From assembly GCF_004115085.1 (NCBI RefSeq), contig NZ_QXJP01000007.1:62001-126000 (forward strand): a stretch of 64,000 bases of DNA, read 5' to 3'. A program made the translations under genes and the position numbers. The stretch is from Longirhabdus pacifica (GTDB lineage: Bacteria > Bacillota > Bacilli > Paenibacillales > DSM-105158). Below are positions 54,298 through 63,970 of the stretch, in pieces. The notes under the pieces are model-generated. The model made no database searches, had not been told where the DNA came from, and saw only the letters and a list, made by a program, of their open reading frames with translations. Position 1 is the first letter of the stretch. Each line of letters begins with the position of its first letter.

Positions 54298-54675
54298 TTA
54301 AAATATTGCAATTATCTTATCGCCTATGATATAACCTAAAAAAGCTGAACCAATTCCTAAACCATACGTTAGCGTAATGTACACATAACCTTTGTTAGAC
54401 TTTTTCTTCACGGCCATAGTAAACCATTCCATATGAACCGTTGAAAATGTAGTAAAAGCACCCATAAAGCCTGTTCCTAAAAACAACCATACATTTCCAG
54501 CATGAATATGCATGGCCCATAAAAAAGCCAACAAAAAGCAGCCTACACTATTTACAGTTAATGTTCCATAAGGAAATACGCCTTTGTAAGCCGAGGAGAT
54601 TTTCACACTAAGAACGTATCTTGAAATCGCTCCGCAAAAACCACCAGCCATGATCGCTAACCATGAAGTATACAT
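54298..54675 (-). CDS. crcB: CrcB/Fluc fluoride channel subunit 1
   Basis: A 125-residue four-helix Fluc protein that exports fluoride. GGFCGAISRYVLS opens it, FPYGTLTVNSVGCFLLAF holds the conserved Asn, and GFMGAFTTFSTVHME carries the Phe-box. Many Firmicutes encode two subunits that pair in antiparallel, and the neighbouring gene is the partner. AAAGGTGA precedes the ATG. Confidence 0.92.
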   Translation of the reverse strand: MYTSWLAIMAGGFCGAISRYVLSVKISSAYKGVFPYGTLTVNSVGCFLLAFLWAMHIHAGNVWLFLGTGFMGAFTTFSTVHMEWFTMAVKKKSNKGYVYITLTYGLGIGSAFLGYIIGDKIIAIF

Positions 54676-54703
54676 GAGTACTCACCTTTCTGCTCCTTAC
54701 ACA

Positions 54704-55096
54704 TCATTTCTTTTGTTTCCTATGTCCCATTAAAAATCCAAGCCAAGCAAACAAAATTCCCCCACTAATACTACTTATAACGTACAAAAGAGCGATGCCA
54801 TAAGCATGATTATGTATGAGAAGCACTGTCTCTAAACTAAACGTAGAAAACGTAGTATAAGATCCAACTAAACCCGTAGTGATTGCTGTCCTTAACCAAG
54901 GTGCCCACGTATGATTAGACCATGCTGTGACCATCCACATTAATACGAAAGTGCCTGTCCAATTACATAATAAAGTTGCCCATGGAAAATGGGAAGTTTC
55001 GATAGTCAAAAAGTAAGAAACACTATAACGAAGTAATGATCCTAAGCTGCCAGCTATACCAATAGCGAAAAGAGAAAAACGATGTTGTGTAAACAT
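54704..55096 (-). CDS. crcB: CrcB/Fluc fluoride channel subunit 2
   Basis: A 130-residue partner subunit: GSLGSLLRYSVSY, FPWATLLCNWTGTFVL and GLVGSYTTFSTFSLE. AAGGAGGAAAG precedes the ATG. It lies 20 bp downstream of aroK and 28 bp upstream of subunit 1. No fluoride riboswitch fits in those gaps, so expression appears tied to the metabolic genes. Confidence 0.92.
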   Translation of the reverse strand: MFTQHRFSLFAIGIAGSLGSLLRYSVSYFLTIETSHFPWATLLCNWTGTFVLMWMVTAWSNHTWAPWLRTAITTGLVGSYTTFSTFSLETVLLIHNHAYGIALLYVISSISGGILFAWLGFLMGHRKQKK

Positions 55097-55116
55097 AGCT
55101 TTCCTCCTTTTCAGCC

Positions 55117-55629
55117 TTATTTTTTTTCTGATATGAATGTAGTAATATATTCCACAATTTCATCTACAGTGCGGTGATCCGTTTCAATGGATTGGGATGC
55201 AAAATCATACATCCCTTCTCGTTTTGCCAACAGTTTGGATATCATTTCTTTCGCGTCACCTTGCAACAAGGGACGAGCGGAATCTGATTTCACTCTTTCA
55301 AAAATCGTAGTTTCATCCGCTTTTAAATGAATAACCAGTCCATTTCGCATCATCAACTGTACATTATGTGGGGAAAGAACCGCTCCCCCACCTGTTGCTA
55401 TGACTTGATTTTTATTTTGCAATGCGTCAGTAAGCACTTTCGTTTCCACTTTTCTAAAATAATCTTCACCAAAAAGAGAGAAAATATCGGGAATGGATTT
55501 GTTTTCGTACTCAGTAATTTGATGATCGATATCTGTATATACCATGCCGCATTCACTTGCAAGTCGCTTTCCTACAGCTGATTTTCCTGTCCCCATAAAA
55601 CCTATTAAAATAATATTTTTATGTTGCAT
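55117..55629 (-). CDS. aroK: Shikimate kinase
   Basis: A 170-residue shikimate kinase. Walker A GFMGTGKSAVGKRLA, DIDHQITEYENKSIPDIF (substrate-binding DTD-like segment), ATGGGAVL and the lid SARPLLQG are intact. It phosphorylates shikimate, the step before EPSP synthase, whose gene lies downstream beyond the crcB pair. GGAGATAG precedes the ATG. Confidence 0.93.
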   Translation of the reverse strand: MQHKNIILIGFMGTGKSAVGKRLASECGMVYTDIDHQITEYENKSIPDIFSLFGEDYFRKVETKVLTDALQNKNQVIATGGGAVLSPHNVQLMMRNGLVIHLKADETTIFERVKSDSARPLLQGDAKEMISKLLAKREGMYDFASQSIETDHRTVDEIVEYITTFISEKK

Positions 55630-55650
55630 CTTCTATCTCCAAATCTTCAC

Positions 55651-57066
55651 TTACTCTGTTTCAAACCACTGATAGTGGAATGAACCTTCTTTGTCAAGGC
55701 GTTGAAATGTATGTGCACCAAAGTAATCACGTTGCGCTTGTAATAAGTTAGCTGGAAGCCTTTCTGTACGATAGCTATCGTAATACGCTAATGCGCTAGA
55801 GAAAGCAGGTACTGGTATACCATAAGCCACAGCTGTTTGTATGACGTTTCTCCATGCTTCTTGATAGTCATGTACAACCTTTTTGAAATAATCGTCTAGT
55901 AATAAATTCGTTAACGCTGGATCTTTATCATACGCGTCTTTTATGTTTTGCAAAAATCTTGCACGTATGATACAACCACCTCTAAAAATCATCGCAATTT
56001 TGCCGTACTGCAAATCCCAACCATAGTGTTCGGATGCAGCTTTCATCTGTGCAAAACCTTGTGCATAAGAACAAATTTTACTTGCGTACAATGCTTTGCG
56101 AATTTGCTCAATAAAGACTTCCTTATCCCCTTCAAATGAAGAAGTGTTTGGGCCCACCAATTGTTTACTTGCAAGAACACGTTCTTCTTTCAATGCTGAC
56201 AAACAACGAGAGAAGACGGATTCCGTGATGATAGATAAAGGTACTCCAAGATCTAAGGCACTTTGACTTGTCCATTTTCCAGTACCTTTCTGCCCAGCAG
56301 TGTCCAGAATAACATCCACCATCGGTTTATTCGTTTCTGAATCTACCTTCGTAAAAATATCTGCTGTAATTTCAATTAAATAACTATCCAGTTCACCTTT
56401 ATTCCACTCATCAAATATCTCGTGTAATTGTTGAGCATCTAATCCTAAAGCATGACTCAGTAAGTGGTATGCTTCGGATATTAACTGCATATCCCCGTAT
56501 TCAATTCCGTTATGTACCATTTTGACATAATGACCTGCTCCATCTGGACCAATATATGTACTGCAAGCATCTCCGTTTACTTTAGCTGATATCGCGGTTA
56601 GTATAGGTTCAACTAAATCGTAAGCACTTTTTTGTCCTCCTGGCATAATAGATGGGCCCTTGAGTGCTCCTTCTTCTCCTCCTGAAACACCAGTACCGAT
56701 AAAGCGGAATCCTTTTTGTTCTAAATATTCACTTCTTCGTTGCGTATCTGTAAATAATGCGTTACCACCATCTATAATAATATCCCCTTGATCTAAATGA
56801 GGAATAAGTTGCTCAATCGTTGCATCTGTTGGATTCCCAGCTTTGACCATAATAAAGATTTTGCGTGGAACTTCCAATGATTGCACAAATTCTTCTACAC
56901 TATACGTTGGTTTTACCTGCTTATCCGCATGCTCTGCCATCATTTCTTCCGTTTTTTGTGAACTTCTGTTATATACCGAAACAGAATATCCCCGACTTTC
57001 TATGTTTAAAGCTAGGTTTTTACCCATAACAGCTAGACCAATAACACCTATTTGTTGTTTGTCCAT
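55651..57066 (-). CDS. gnd: 6-phosphogluconate dehydrogenase, decarboxylating
   Basis: A 471-residue pentose-phosphate enzyme making ribulose-5-phosphate and NADPH. The Rossmann motif [61 protein letters not shown] (catalytic Lys-His-Asn) and [16 protein letters not shown] are all present. ATG 57066 is preferred, with GGTGGAG upstream; an ATG 22 codons earlier lacks a site. First gene of the minus-strand cluster leading to aroA. Confidence 0.94.
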   Translation of the reverse strand: MDKQQIGVIGLAVMGKNLALNIESRGYSVSVYNRSSQKTEEMMAEHADKQVKPTYSVEEFVQSLEVPRKIFIMVKAGNPTDATIEQLIPHLDQGDIIIDGGNALFTDTQRRSEYLEQKGFRFIGTGVSGGEEGALKGPSIMPGGQKSAYDLVEPILTAISAKVNGDACSTYIGPDGAGHYVKMVHNGIEYGDMQLISEAYHLLSHALGLDAQQLHEIFDEWNKGELDSYLIEITADIFTKVDSETNKPMVDVILDTAGQKGTGKWTSQSALDLGVPLSIITESVFSRCLSALKEERVLASKQLVGPNTSSFEGDKEVFIEQIRKALYASKICSYAQGFAQMKAASEHYGWDLQYGKIAMIFRGGCIIRARFLQNIKDAYDKDPALTNLLLDDYFKKVVHDYQEAWRNVIQTAVAYGIPVPAFSSALAYYDSYRTERLPANLLQAQRDYFGAHTFQRLDKEGSFHYQWFETE

Positions 57067-57169
57067 TAAATTGTTCTCCACCTTATCTATTTGTTTTATA
57101 TCTAATACATCATATTTTACAGAGTTTTTCATGTTTATTCAAATTTTTTATATCGTAAAATGGTAACAT

Positions 57170-57201
57170 GAAGTAAGGCGGGGATCAACCCACCCTACTT
57201 C
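57170..57201. terminator. Inverted repeat downstream of the 57258 gene
   Basis: GAAGTAAGGCGGG (57170-57183) faces CCCACCCTACTTC (57189-57201). No clear T-tract follows. A weak terminator or stabiliser in the gap before gnd. Confidence 0.35.
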
Positions 57202-57257
57202 AAAAAACGATGAATAGTCTACTTTCAAGTATACCTTGAAATCTCATCATCCGTCAT

Positions 57258-57848
57258 TTAAAATAATTCCATTGTAAACATCTCATGCTGAAGTGCTTTT
57301 AATTTTTGTTTGCATTGTTCTATTAGCGTAAGTTCATTGCGCTCTAGGTACTTATGAAGTAATAACAATTGTTCGTCTATTTCTAAATAAATAAACTTTA
57401 TCCTCTCTTGTATGCGGTTACACTGCCAAGCTTGTAATACATCATTCATCGTGACAACAGCTTTCTTTTCCTTGTTAAGGGAAACATCACTAATTTTGAC
57501 CGTACGAATGACTTCACCGAACAATATGTTGTCTATTTTCACTTGATGCTCGTGAAAACGTTTGACAATCGCGTGCCCTTTTGAATCCTCAATTAATTTT
57601 TCCACCATCTTCGCCAATGTGTTATCTTTAAAGCTATAGTTACCATCCATTTTATACTGATGTTCTTTGCGTTTAAATTTAAGCTTTGTGATGACTTTTG
57701 TCTTTACAATAATTAAGGAAAATTCATCATCTGTTTCGTTCCAATATACTGTATATTTGTCATCCATTAATGCTGCAATAAATTGATGGATTCGCCGGCG
57801 ATCGAAGTAAATCTCGACATTGCTATATTCCACTTCATATGGAAACAC
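57258..57848 (-). CDS. Conserved-looking hypothetical protein
   Basis: A 196-residue cytoplasmic protein that I cannot assign. It begins MFPYEVEYSNVEIYFDRRRIHQFI, is rich in Lys and hydrophobic beta strands (KYTVYWNETDDEFSLIIVKTK), and ends in a helical region (ERIKFIYLEIDEQLLLLHKYLE). No signal or membrane segment. GTG 57848 is chosen because AAGGAGGAG lies 6 nt upstream; the ATG 18 codons earlier has none. It stands alone between gnd and the poly-Asp protein. Confidence 0.7.
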   Translation of the reverse strand: MFPYEVEYSNVEIYFDRRRIHQFIAALMDDKYTVYWNETDDEFSLIIVKTKVITKLKFKRKEHQYKMDGNYSFKDNTLAKMVEKLIEDSKGHAIVKRFHEHQVKIDNILFGEVIRTVKISDVSLNKEKKAVVTMNDVLQAWQCNRIQERIKFIYLEIDEQLLLLHKYLERNELTLIEQCKQKLKALQHEMFTMELF

Positions 57849-58012
57849 CGCAACTCCTCCTTGATAACAATATATAACTGAATAGTTTGAAAATTTAATC
57901 ATTACTCTAGCCTGACCTATTCACTTGTATAAAAGCTGTCCACCATTATCAATATTATCTCAGTTAAACCTATCTTATACTTAATGTTATCAAATAGCAA
58001 CTTTATTTTATT

Positions 58013-58060
58013 TGAAAAATGGAAAAGAAAAACTGCAAAAGCAGCTCTTCTTTTCCATTT
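58013..58060 (-). terminator. Terminator of the poly-Asp secreted protein gene
   Basis: AAATGGAAAAGAA / TTCTTTTCCATTT outer stem with an inner CTGC/GCAG hairpin, then TTTTT on the minus strand. Confidence 0.75.
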
Positions 58061-58091
58061 ATTTTTGCATTACATTATTGTTCACTGATCT

Positions 58092-58991
58092 TTAATCATC
58101 ATCGTCATCGTCATCATCGTCGTACATATCTTTTGTAGATACTACGCTAGCATAATAAGTACCGCTGCTATACTGCTTTATTTTTAGTTTTTTAACTTTA
58201 AATTCTCCCTGAGTCTCGTATACCATGTAATAAATATCATCAGCATAACTATGAGGGTAATAGAAATACGTGTTAGACGATTTCTTTTTCTTCAATGCTG
58301 TTCTAATTTTACTTTTTGTAACTCCTGTCATTACTGGATCGCTAACTGTGTTAGCAGATGGATATACATAATTACTGTTGTTAAAATAATCTCCAAATTC
58401 ACTTGCTTCAATATATTTTTGTCCTGTGTATTCTTCCTTATAGAATGTCTCTGGCGTAAAGTTTTTCAAGTTCATTTTTTCGACATCCATATAACGGAAA
58501 TACATCGTTCCTTTATATTCATTTCCTACAACACTATATTCTTCATTTTTGAATTCATATTCGTAAATCATTACGTCTTCCAAACGGATTTCTTCTCTTG
58601 CAATCGTAGTTCCATTCTCATTTGGCTTATAATTATTAGCGTAGCCTTGTTCACTGGAATTGTTACTATTAGAGCCCGTATTGTTGTTGTTATTGTTTGA
58701 TGTGGAAGTGTTGGTCCATTGATTTGAAGTAATCTTAATCGTTGTTGCGCTATTAACCACTTCAGCACGGATACCGAATACTCGATTCAATTCTGATACT
58801 GGTAAGTAAGTTTCTCCATTGTATTCAATTGGTGCTGAATTTAATTGCACTTCTTCGTTATTGATTGTTAATTTAATATTGGAACTTAAATACGCTTTAA
58901 TCGATTCTCTTGCATCTTCTGCCCATACTCCAGTGGTAAAACTGAGCAACAGCGCAAAACAACTAAACAAAATAAACGTTTTCTTTTTCAC
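58092..58991 (-). CDS. Secreted protein with copper amine oxidase N-terminal-like domain and poly-Asp tail
   Basis: A 299-residue exported protein. A signal peptide (KKKTFILFSCFALLLSFTTGVWA) precedes a domain like the copper amine oxidase N-terminal stalk domain (KLTINNEEVQLNSAPIEYNG then TYLPVSELNRVFG), common in Firmicute surface proteins. An Asn/Ser-rich linker and an unrecognised C-terminal domain of about 150 residues follow. The protein ends in nine consecutive Asp. GTG 58991 is chosen with GGGAGG 7 nt upstream. It is divergent from yktB. Confidence 0.75.
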   Translation of the reverse strand: MKKKTFILFSCFALLLSFTTGVWAEDARESIKAYLSSNIKLTINNEEVQLNSAPIEYNGETYLPVSELNRVFGIRAEVVNSATTIKITSNQWTNTSTSNNNNNNTGSNSNNSSEQGYANNYKPNENGTTIAREEIRLEDVMIYEYEFKNEEYSVVGNEYKGTMYFRYMDVEKMNLKNFTPETFYKEEYTGQKYIEASEFGDYFNNSNYVYPSANTVSDPVMTGVTKSKIRTALKKKKSSNTYFYYPHSYADDIYYMVYETQGEFKVKKLKIKQYSSGTYYASVVSTKDMYDDDDDDDDD

Positions 58992-59076
58992 TTTTCTTCC
59001 TCCCATGTTTTTATACAAAATATCTCCCCAGTGGTATACTATAAAAGTGCTAAGTTAAGCGGAAGGGAGACTTACA

Positions 59077-59706
59077 ATGAATTTCGAAGGTTTTACAGCA
59101 GATGATTTTGCCACTTTTTCAATTGACGGATTAGAGCAGCGAATGGAAGCCATTCGCGGTAGAATTCAACCAAAATTTAAAATCATAGGTGATTCATTAA
59201 GCACTTCATTATCAGTGCTCACTGGCAATGAGATGTATGTTCATATTGCACAACATGCAAGGAGAACAAAAAATCCACCAAATGATACATGGTTAGCTCT
59301 TTCTCACAACAAACGCGGTTATAAAATGCACCCCCATTTTCAAGTTGGGCTATTCGACGATCATGTGTTTATTTGGTTAGCATATATTTATGAACTTCCA
59401 AATAAAAAAGAGATTGCACAGCACTTCCTACATTCCATCGATGAAATCCAGGCGCTTTTACCAGAACAGTATGTGATATCGATGGATCATACGAAAAAAG
59501 GAGCTCAGTCGATAGCAAACATGTCTCTCCAACAATCACTGGAGAGGTTTTCTAATGTAAAAAAAGCAGAGTTGCTTATCGGAAAGCAAATTTTTAAAGA
59601 CGACCCTCTTTTAAATGATGGAACAAAGTTCTTGAATACGATAGAGGATACATTTTCCACTTTACTTCCATTATATACGATGAGTATGAGAATAAATATT
59701 GTATAA
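59077..59706 (+). CDS. yktB: UPF0637 family protein YktB
   Basis: A 209-residue YktB/DUF1054 protein. FTADDFATFSIDGLEQRMEAIRGRIQPKF, the HIAQHARRTKNPPNDTW segment and PHFQVGLFDDHVFIW are characteristic. Its function is unknown. In B. subtilis yktB lies near speA; here an MFS transporter gene intervenes on the other strand. GGAAGGGAG precedes the ATG. Confidence 0.88.
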   Translation: MNFEGFTADDFATFSIDGLEQRMEAIRGRIQPKFKIIGDSLSTSLSVLTGNEMYVHIAQHARRTKNPPNDTWLALSHNKRGYKMHPHFQVGLFDDHVFIWLAYIYELPNKKEIAQHFLHSIDEIQALLPEQYVISMDHTKKGAQSIANMSLQQSLERFSNVKKAELLIGKQIFKDDPLLNDGTKFLNTIEDTFSTLLPLYTMSMRINIV

Positions 59707-59919
59707 TGGATGATTCATAAAAAAATATCATCTTATTTATATTTTATCGGATTCAAGTATAAAATAATGAAGAGATAGGAAAGAATTAATCCACTTTCAA
59801 CCATAAAAATACAAACAAAAAGGACAACCAAAGGTAAGATACCTTGATTGTCCTTTATTTTGTTTTGCAGCTAGTATCACGATATCATTGCTGCATGACC
59901 GGTAAATAGGATAGTACCT

Positions 59920-61095
59920 TCAAGCTGCAGCTTGAAGCGTATCTAATTTCTCATATTTACGATATTGCAATACAATCAATACTGCTGTTATGGTAATAAC
60001 ACCAAATACAATAAATGGAAGATTAGCCTTCCAATCAAATAGTAGCGTTCCTAGAACAGGGCCTACGATTCTGCCCAAACTATCCATAGAGGAACTCAAT
60101 CCCGTTGCCACACCATATTCTACTTTTGTTTTCTTCGTAATAAGCGAAGTAATACATGGTCTCAACAACGCATTCCCTGCACCAAACACACATAAATACA
60201 ACCCAGCAGTAAACACATTATTGGACAATAGAATCAAGAAAAAGCCTGATGCAGTCAATATTAAACCGAGCATAATAAACTGACTTTCCTTGCCAGGTTT
60301 AATTCTTCTTACAATACCCCCTTGAATCAATGCACCTAGTAATCCACTAGCTCCTAACATGATACCAACTTGTGCAGGAGTCGCTCCGATTTTAACGATT
60401 TGATAAAACTGAAAAGTGGCCTCAACGCCAGCTAAAGTGAAAGAAACGACAAACCCTAAAATGTACAAATACTTCATCGGTCCAGCTACTGCAGCACCGT
60501 AACGCTGTCTTTTCGACTGCTTCCCTTTTTCTTCTTTCTCTTTCTTTTGTTTCACTGGTTCCTTAATATAGGCCAGTACAAAGAAAAATAAAAGAACGGT
60601 TAAAATAGATGAAGCATAGAAAGGAAAAGCATAACTAATAGTACTAAGTAATCCACCAATAGGAGGTCCAAATACAAAACCTAAACCGATGGACATCCCT
60701 ACAAGTCCCATTCCTCTTGTTCGCGTCTCATCTGTTGTGATATCTGCCACATAGGCGACAGCACAAGCAATGACCGCTCCCGAAAATAAACCACCTAAAA
60801 TGCGTGAAAGGTACATCAATGTCAAACTATCAAGTCCGATTGCAAAAACATAAAAACTAATACTAAATCCTATAGTACCAATCAGTAAAATAGGTTTTCG
60901 TCCGTATTTATCTGATAAACCACCCCAGATAGGGGACATTATAAACGATGCAGCAGAGTATAGGGCTAACATCAATCCCAAATGTATAGAATTATTACCT
61001 TCTAAAATTTCTGGTACGAGAGGAATGATGATCCCAAATCCTAAAAACATAGTGATAAGTAAAACCATGATCGTACCCATTTGTTTCATGTTCAT
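59920..61095 (-). CDS. MFS efflux transporter
   Basis: A 391-residue major facilitator with about 12 membrane helices of the drug:H+ antiporter type (TetA/Bmr/NorA-like). The loop 2-3 motif GGLSDKYGRKPILLIG and the helix 5 motif GMSIGLGFVFGPPIGG are clear. A basic cytoplasmic loop (KQKKEKEEKGKQSKRQR) joins the halves. Substrate unknown. AGGAGGAAA precedes the ATG. It is divergent from speA. Confidence 0.87.
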   Translation of the reverse strand: MNMKQMGTIMVLLITMFLGFGIIIPLVPEILEGNNSIHLGLMLALYSAASFIMSPIWGGLSDKYGRKPILLIGTIGFSISFYVFAIGLDSLTLMYLSRILGGLFSGAVIACAVAYVADITTDETRTRGMGLVGMSIGLGFVFGPPIGGLLSTISYAFPFYASSILTVLLFFFVLAYIKEPVKQKKEKEEKGKQSKRQRYGAAVAGPMKYLYILGFVVSFTLAGVEATFQFYQIVKIGATPAQVGIMLGASGLLGALIQGGIVRRIKPGKESQFIMLGLILTASGFFLILLSNNVFTAGLYLCVFGAGNALLRPCITSLITKKTKVEYGVATGLSSSMDSLGRIVGPVLGTLLFDWKANLPFIVFGVITITAVLIVLQYRKYEKLDTLQAAA

Positions 61096-61315
61096 TGATT
61101 AACATTTCCTCCTGAAAAATAAATATGGTGTAAACTTTACTTTTTTTTAACTTATGATTTCATTTTAGTAATGAAAATAAAACATTTTTTTGGTATACTC
61201 AAGCATGATTATGCAACATGATTAGACATTTTTAATAAATATTAAACAATATGTTAAACCATGATTAAAACATAATACTATAACCTATCTGATACCAAAA
61301 GGAGCACTAAAGAAA

Positions 61316-62785
61316 ATGAATCATCAACGGACACCTTTATTCACTGCACTTATCGATCACGCTGAGAAGAAACCTTTGCAATTCCATATTCCTGGACATA
61401 AATCAGGGACAGCTATGTCGAATGAATTCAAGCACTTTATTGGCGATAACACACTTAGCATAGATCTTATAAATATAGCACCTCTTGATGATTTACACCA
61501 GCCAACAAATGTGATCAAAGAAGCACAATTATTAGCTGCCGATGCTTTCGGGTCAGACCACACCTTTTTTTCTGTACAAGGAACAAGTGGAGCTATTATG
61601 ACCATGGTTTTGTCTACATGCAAACCAGGAGATAAAATTATTGTACCAAGAAATGTACATAAATCTATAATGACCGCTATTATTTTTGCAGGTGCCAAGC
61701 CCGTCTTCATTTCACCTGTAATGGATGAAACTTTAGGTATATCCCACGGGATTAGTACGGACTCTGTTACTAAAGCGCTGACGCTACATCCAGATGCAAA
61801 AGCGTTATTAGTCATTAATCCAACTTACTATGGTGTTAGTACGAACTTAAAAGAAGTCGTGGATATTGCTCATAGCTACGATATACCTGTGTTAGTAGAT
61901 GAAGCACACGGAGCTCACATTCATTTTCACGATGATCTCCCTATGTCTGCTATGCAAGCCGGAGCAGATTTATCTGCGACTAGTGTTCATAAGCTCGGTG
62001 GATCACTAACGCAAAGTTCCATTTTAAACGTAAAAGGGAACAGAGTAGATGCAGGCAAAGTCCAGTCGATACTTAGTATGCTGACGACAACTTCCACTTC
62101 CTATATTTTATTAAGTTCACTCGACTGCGCTAGAAAACAATTAGCGATACACGGTTATGACATGGCTGAAAAATCGATTGAATTAGCCGAATACGCTAGA
62201 CAAAAAATAAATAATATTGATGGTTTATATTGCTTTGGCAGTGAGATTTTAGATGACAATGCAGCGTATGCTTATGATCCAACTAAGATCACCATTCATG
62301 TCAGTAAGCTTGGAATAACGGGACACGAAGTTGAGGTTTTCTTACGAGATGAGCACAACATCGAAGTTGAATTAAGCGATATGTACAATATATTATGTAT
62401 TATAACCGCTGGGGACACGTTCGAAACTATTGATGCATTAGTACAAGCAATACAAACTTGTGTAAGTAAGGTCGGTAACGATGATGCAATGACTCAAATC
62501 TCATTAAAAACACCAGATACTCCACAGCTTTCTCTCACGCCACGCGATGCATTTTATGCAGAGACGGAACTTATTCCACTAAAAGAAGCTGCTGGAAGAA
62601 TCATGGCTGAGTTTATAATGATTTATCCACCCGGTATCCCTATTGTTATTCCGGGGGAAGTCATATCACAGACGAATATTGATTACGTCATAGAACATAT
62701 CGAGGCAGGATATCCTGTACAAGGACCTGAAGATAAGACGATTGAGAACGTAAAAGTAATCGTTGAAAAGTCTGCTATAACTTAA
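61316..62785 (+). CDS. speA: Orn/Lys/Arg decarboxylase family, probable arginine decarboxylase
   Basis: A 489-residue PLP enzyme of aminotransferase-like fold III. FHIPGHKSGTAM at the start, FFSVQGTSGAIMTMVL, DEAHGAHIHF and the PLP-lysine motif SVHKLGGSLTQ (about residue 225) are intact, with a C-terminal IYPPGIPIVIPGE. Length equals B. subtilis SpeA, which makes agmatine for polyamine synthesis. Proximity to yktB supports that, although lysine decarboxylase activity cannot be excluded from sequence. AAGGAG is rather far (12-13 nt) from the ATG. Confidence 0.87.
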   Translation: MNHQRTPLFTALIDHAEKKPLQFHIPGHKSGTAMSNEFKHFIGDNTLSIDLINIAPLDDLHQPTNVIKEAQLLAADAFGSDHTFFSVQGTSGAIMTMVLSTCKPGDKIIVPRNVHKSIMTAIIFAGAKPVFISPVMDETLGISHGISTDSVTKALTLHPDAKALLVINPTYYGVSTNLKEVVDIAHSYDIPVLVDEAHGAHIHFHDDLPMSAMQAGADLSATSVHKLGGSLTQSSILNVKGNRVDAGKVQSILSMLTTTSTSYILLSSLDCARKQLAIHGYDMAEKSIELAEYARQKINNIDGLYCFGSEILDDNAAYAYDPTKITIHVSKLGITGHEVEVFLRDEHNIEVELSDMYNILCIITAGDTFETIDALVQAIQTCVSKVGNDDAMTQISLKTPDTPQLSLTPRDAFYAETELIPLKEAAGRIMAEFIMIYPPGIPIVIPGEVISQTNIDYVIEHIEAGYPVQGPEDKTIENVKVIVEKSAIT

Positions 62786-62894
62786 CTTAAGTCATAACTT
62801 GATCCATCATATGAGCCTTAAATTAAACCCAATCTAAACGATAATTCGGTTCAAATCTTAAATATAATTTAACCAAATCTAACTAAAATAAAAA

Positions 62895-62943
62895 ATAAAG
62901 CAGCAATACATGTTTCTGTAGATAACATGTATTGCTGCTTTAT
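62895..62943. terminator. Bidirectional terminator between speA and the DUF3055-like gene
   Basis: A perfect 20-bp stem (ATAAAGCAGCAATACATGTT and its complement) with a 9-nt loop, between convergent genes. Confidence 0.88.
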
Positions 62944-62958
62944 CATATGACTGTACCA

Positions 62959-63249
62959 TTAATATTGATCTTGAAATTCTATCATTGGTAGACGTTTTTG
63001 CAACAAAATAGATAATTCCTTTGCTTCTTGTTTCGTTTGCGTATTAAACGTTTTTTGTAAATAATCTACATTGGATAAATCCTCGGCACTAAGGAGCGCA
63101 GACTTGCCTGTTTGCATACATACCACTAGCGGCTTTCCAAAAAATTGTTCTGTAAAGACGATAGCAATATCGTATCTAGCAACTTCTGAAGCAAATCCTA
63201 CAAAGTGCACCTGACAATTTTCATTTAAAGTATATAACCGATCAAACAT
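62959..63249 (-). CDS. DUF3055/SAV0927-like small protein
   Basis: A 96-residue protein resembling the DUF3055 (SAV0927-like) family of Bacillales. MFDRLYTLNENCQVHFVGFA, ARYDIAIVFTEQFFGKPLVV and MQTGKSALLSAEDLSNVDYL are the conserved-looking parts. Function unknown; cytoplasmic. GGAGGAG precedes the ATG. Confidence 0.65.
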   Translation of the reverse strand: MFDRLYTLNENCQVHFVGFASEVARYDIAIVFTEQFFGKPLVVCMQTGKSALLSAEDLSNVDYLQKTFNTQTKQEAKELSILLQKRLPMIEFQDQY

Positions 63250-63461
63250 AACACTCCTCCTTTAGCTTACAAAGTTATAAAGAGAATAATGCAATGCGTG
63301 TCTTTGTATAAAGATATTATATCATGAATGAATATGTCCTACTACTGTTACGTTGTGATTGTCATAAAGAAGACAAAAGGTGCAAAAATAAGATTTGAAT
63401 TGTCACCGATGTATGATCATGCTATTATATGGTAGGAAGAAGTAAAAAGGTAGGTGGGATC

Positions 63462-63923
63462 ATGAGTCAAAGCGCTTATATTAAATTGGTTAAAGGATCT
63501 TCTGTTTCATCTGTAAGTATAAATGAATTGCGAGACTTACTAGAACATTATCAAAATCAATTAGTGACCACTGGAAAACAATTGGGTTGGAGTTATGAAA
63601 ACGCTTCATTTCCTTATACATTTGAAACTAGCCCTGAAGGCGGGGAAGATTGGTTTTATTTGCGCGGTAAAAACGATCAATACTACAGCATATTATTAGG
63701 TATTGGTTCAGAACAATTAAAGAAAGATACTGAAACCGAAAGCGAAAGTCATAATGAAGAAGAGACTTCTTTACAACATTACATTCATGTCGTATTGCCA
63801 AAAGGAAGTACGCACGGGGATAAAGCAAAAGCAAATGAAATTTGCAAACATCTCGGCAAAAAACTAAAAGCAGAACTACATTTATTCAATGGAAGAATTT
63901 TATACTATAATCCTAGAAAATAG
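63462..63923 (+). CDS. DUF1885-like protein
   Basis: A 153-residue protein that resembles the DUF1885 family of Bacillus. AYIKLVKGSSVSSVSINELRDLL begins it, a WFYLRGKNDQYYSILLGIG strand pair lies in the centre, and an acidic insert (KDTETESESHNEEE) precedes YIHVVLPKGSTHGDKAKANE. Function unknown. ATG 63462 follows AGGTAGGTGGG; a start 11 codons earlier lacks a site. A terminator follows immediately. Confidence 0.6.
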   Translation: MSQSAYIKLVKGSSVSSVSINELRDLLEHYQNQLVTTGKQLGWSYENASFPYTFETSPEGGEDWFYLRGKNDQYYSILLGIGSEQLKKDTETESESHNEEETSLQHYIHVVLPKGSTHGDKAKANEICKHLGKKLKAELHLFNGRILYYNPRK

Positions 63924-63936
63924 AATGGTTTAAAAT

Positions 63937-63970
63937 AAAATCGCCTCTGACGTATGCAGAGGCGATTTTT
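63937..63970 (+). terminator. Terminator of the DUF1885-like gene
   Basis: AAAATCGCCTCTG / CAGAGGCGATTTT stem, 6-nt loop, T-tract. Confidence 0.92.

Noticed and set aside
55097..55116. Fluoride riboswitch upstream of crcB
   Set aside because: Only 20 bp separate aroK and crcB, and no crcB-motif pattern is seen there or before aroK.
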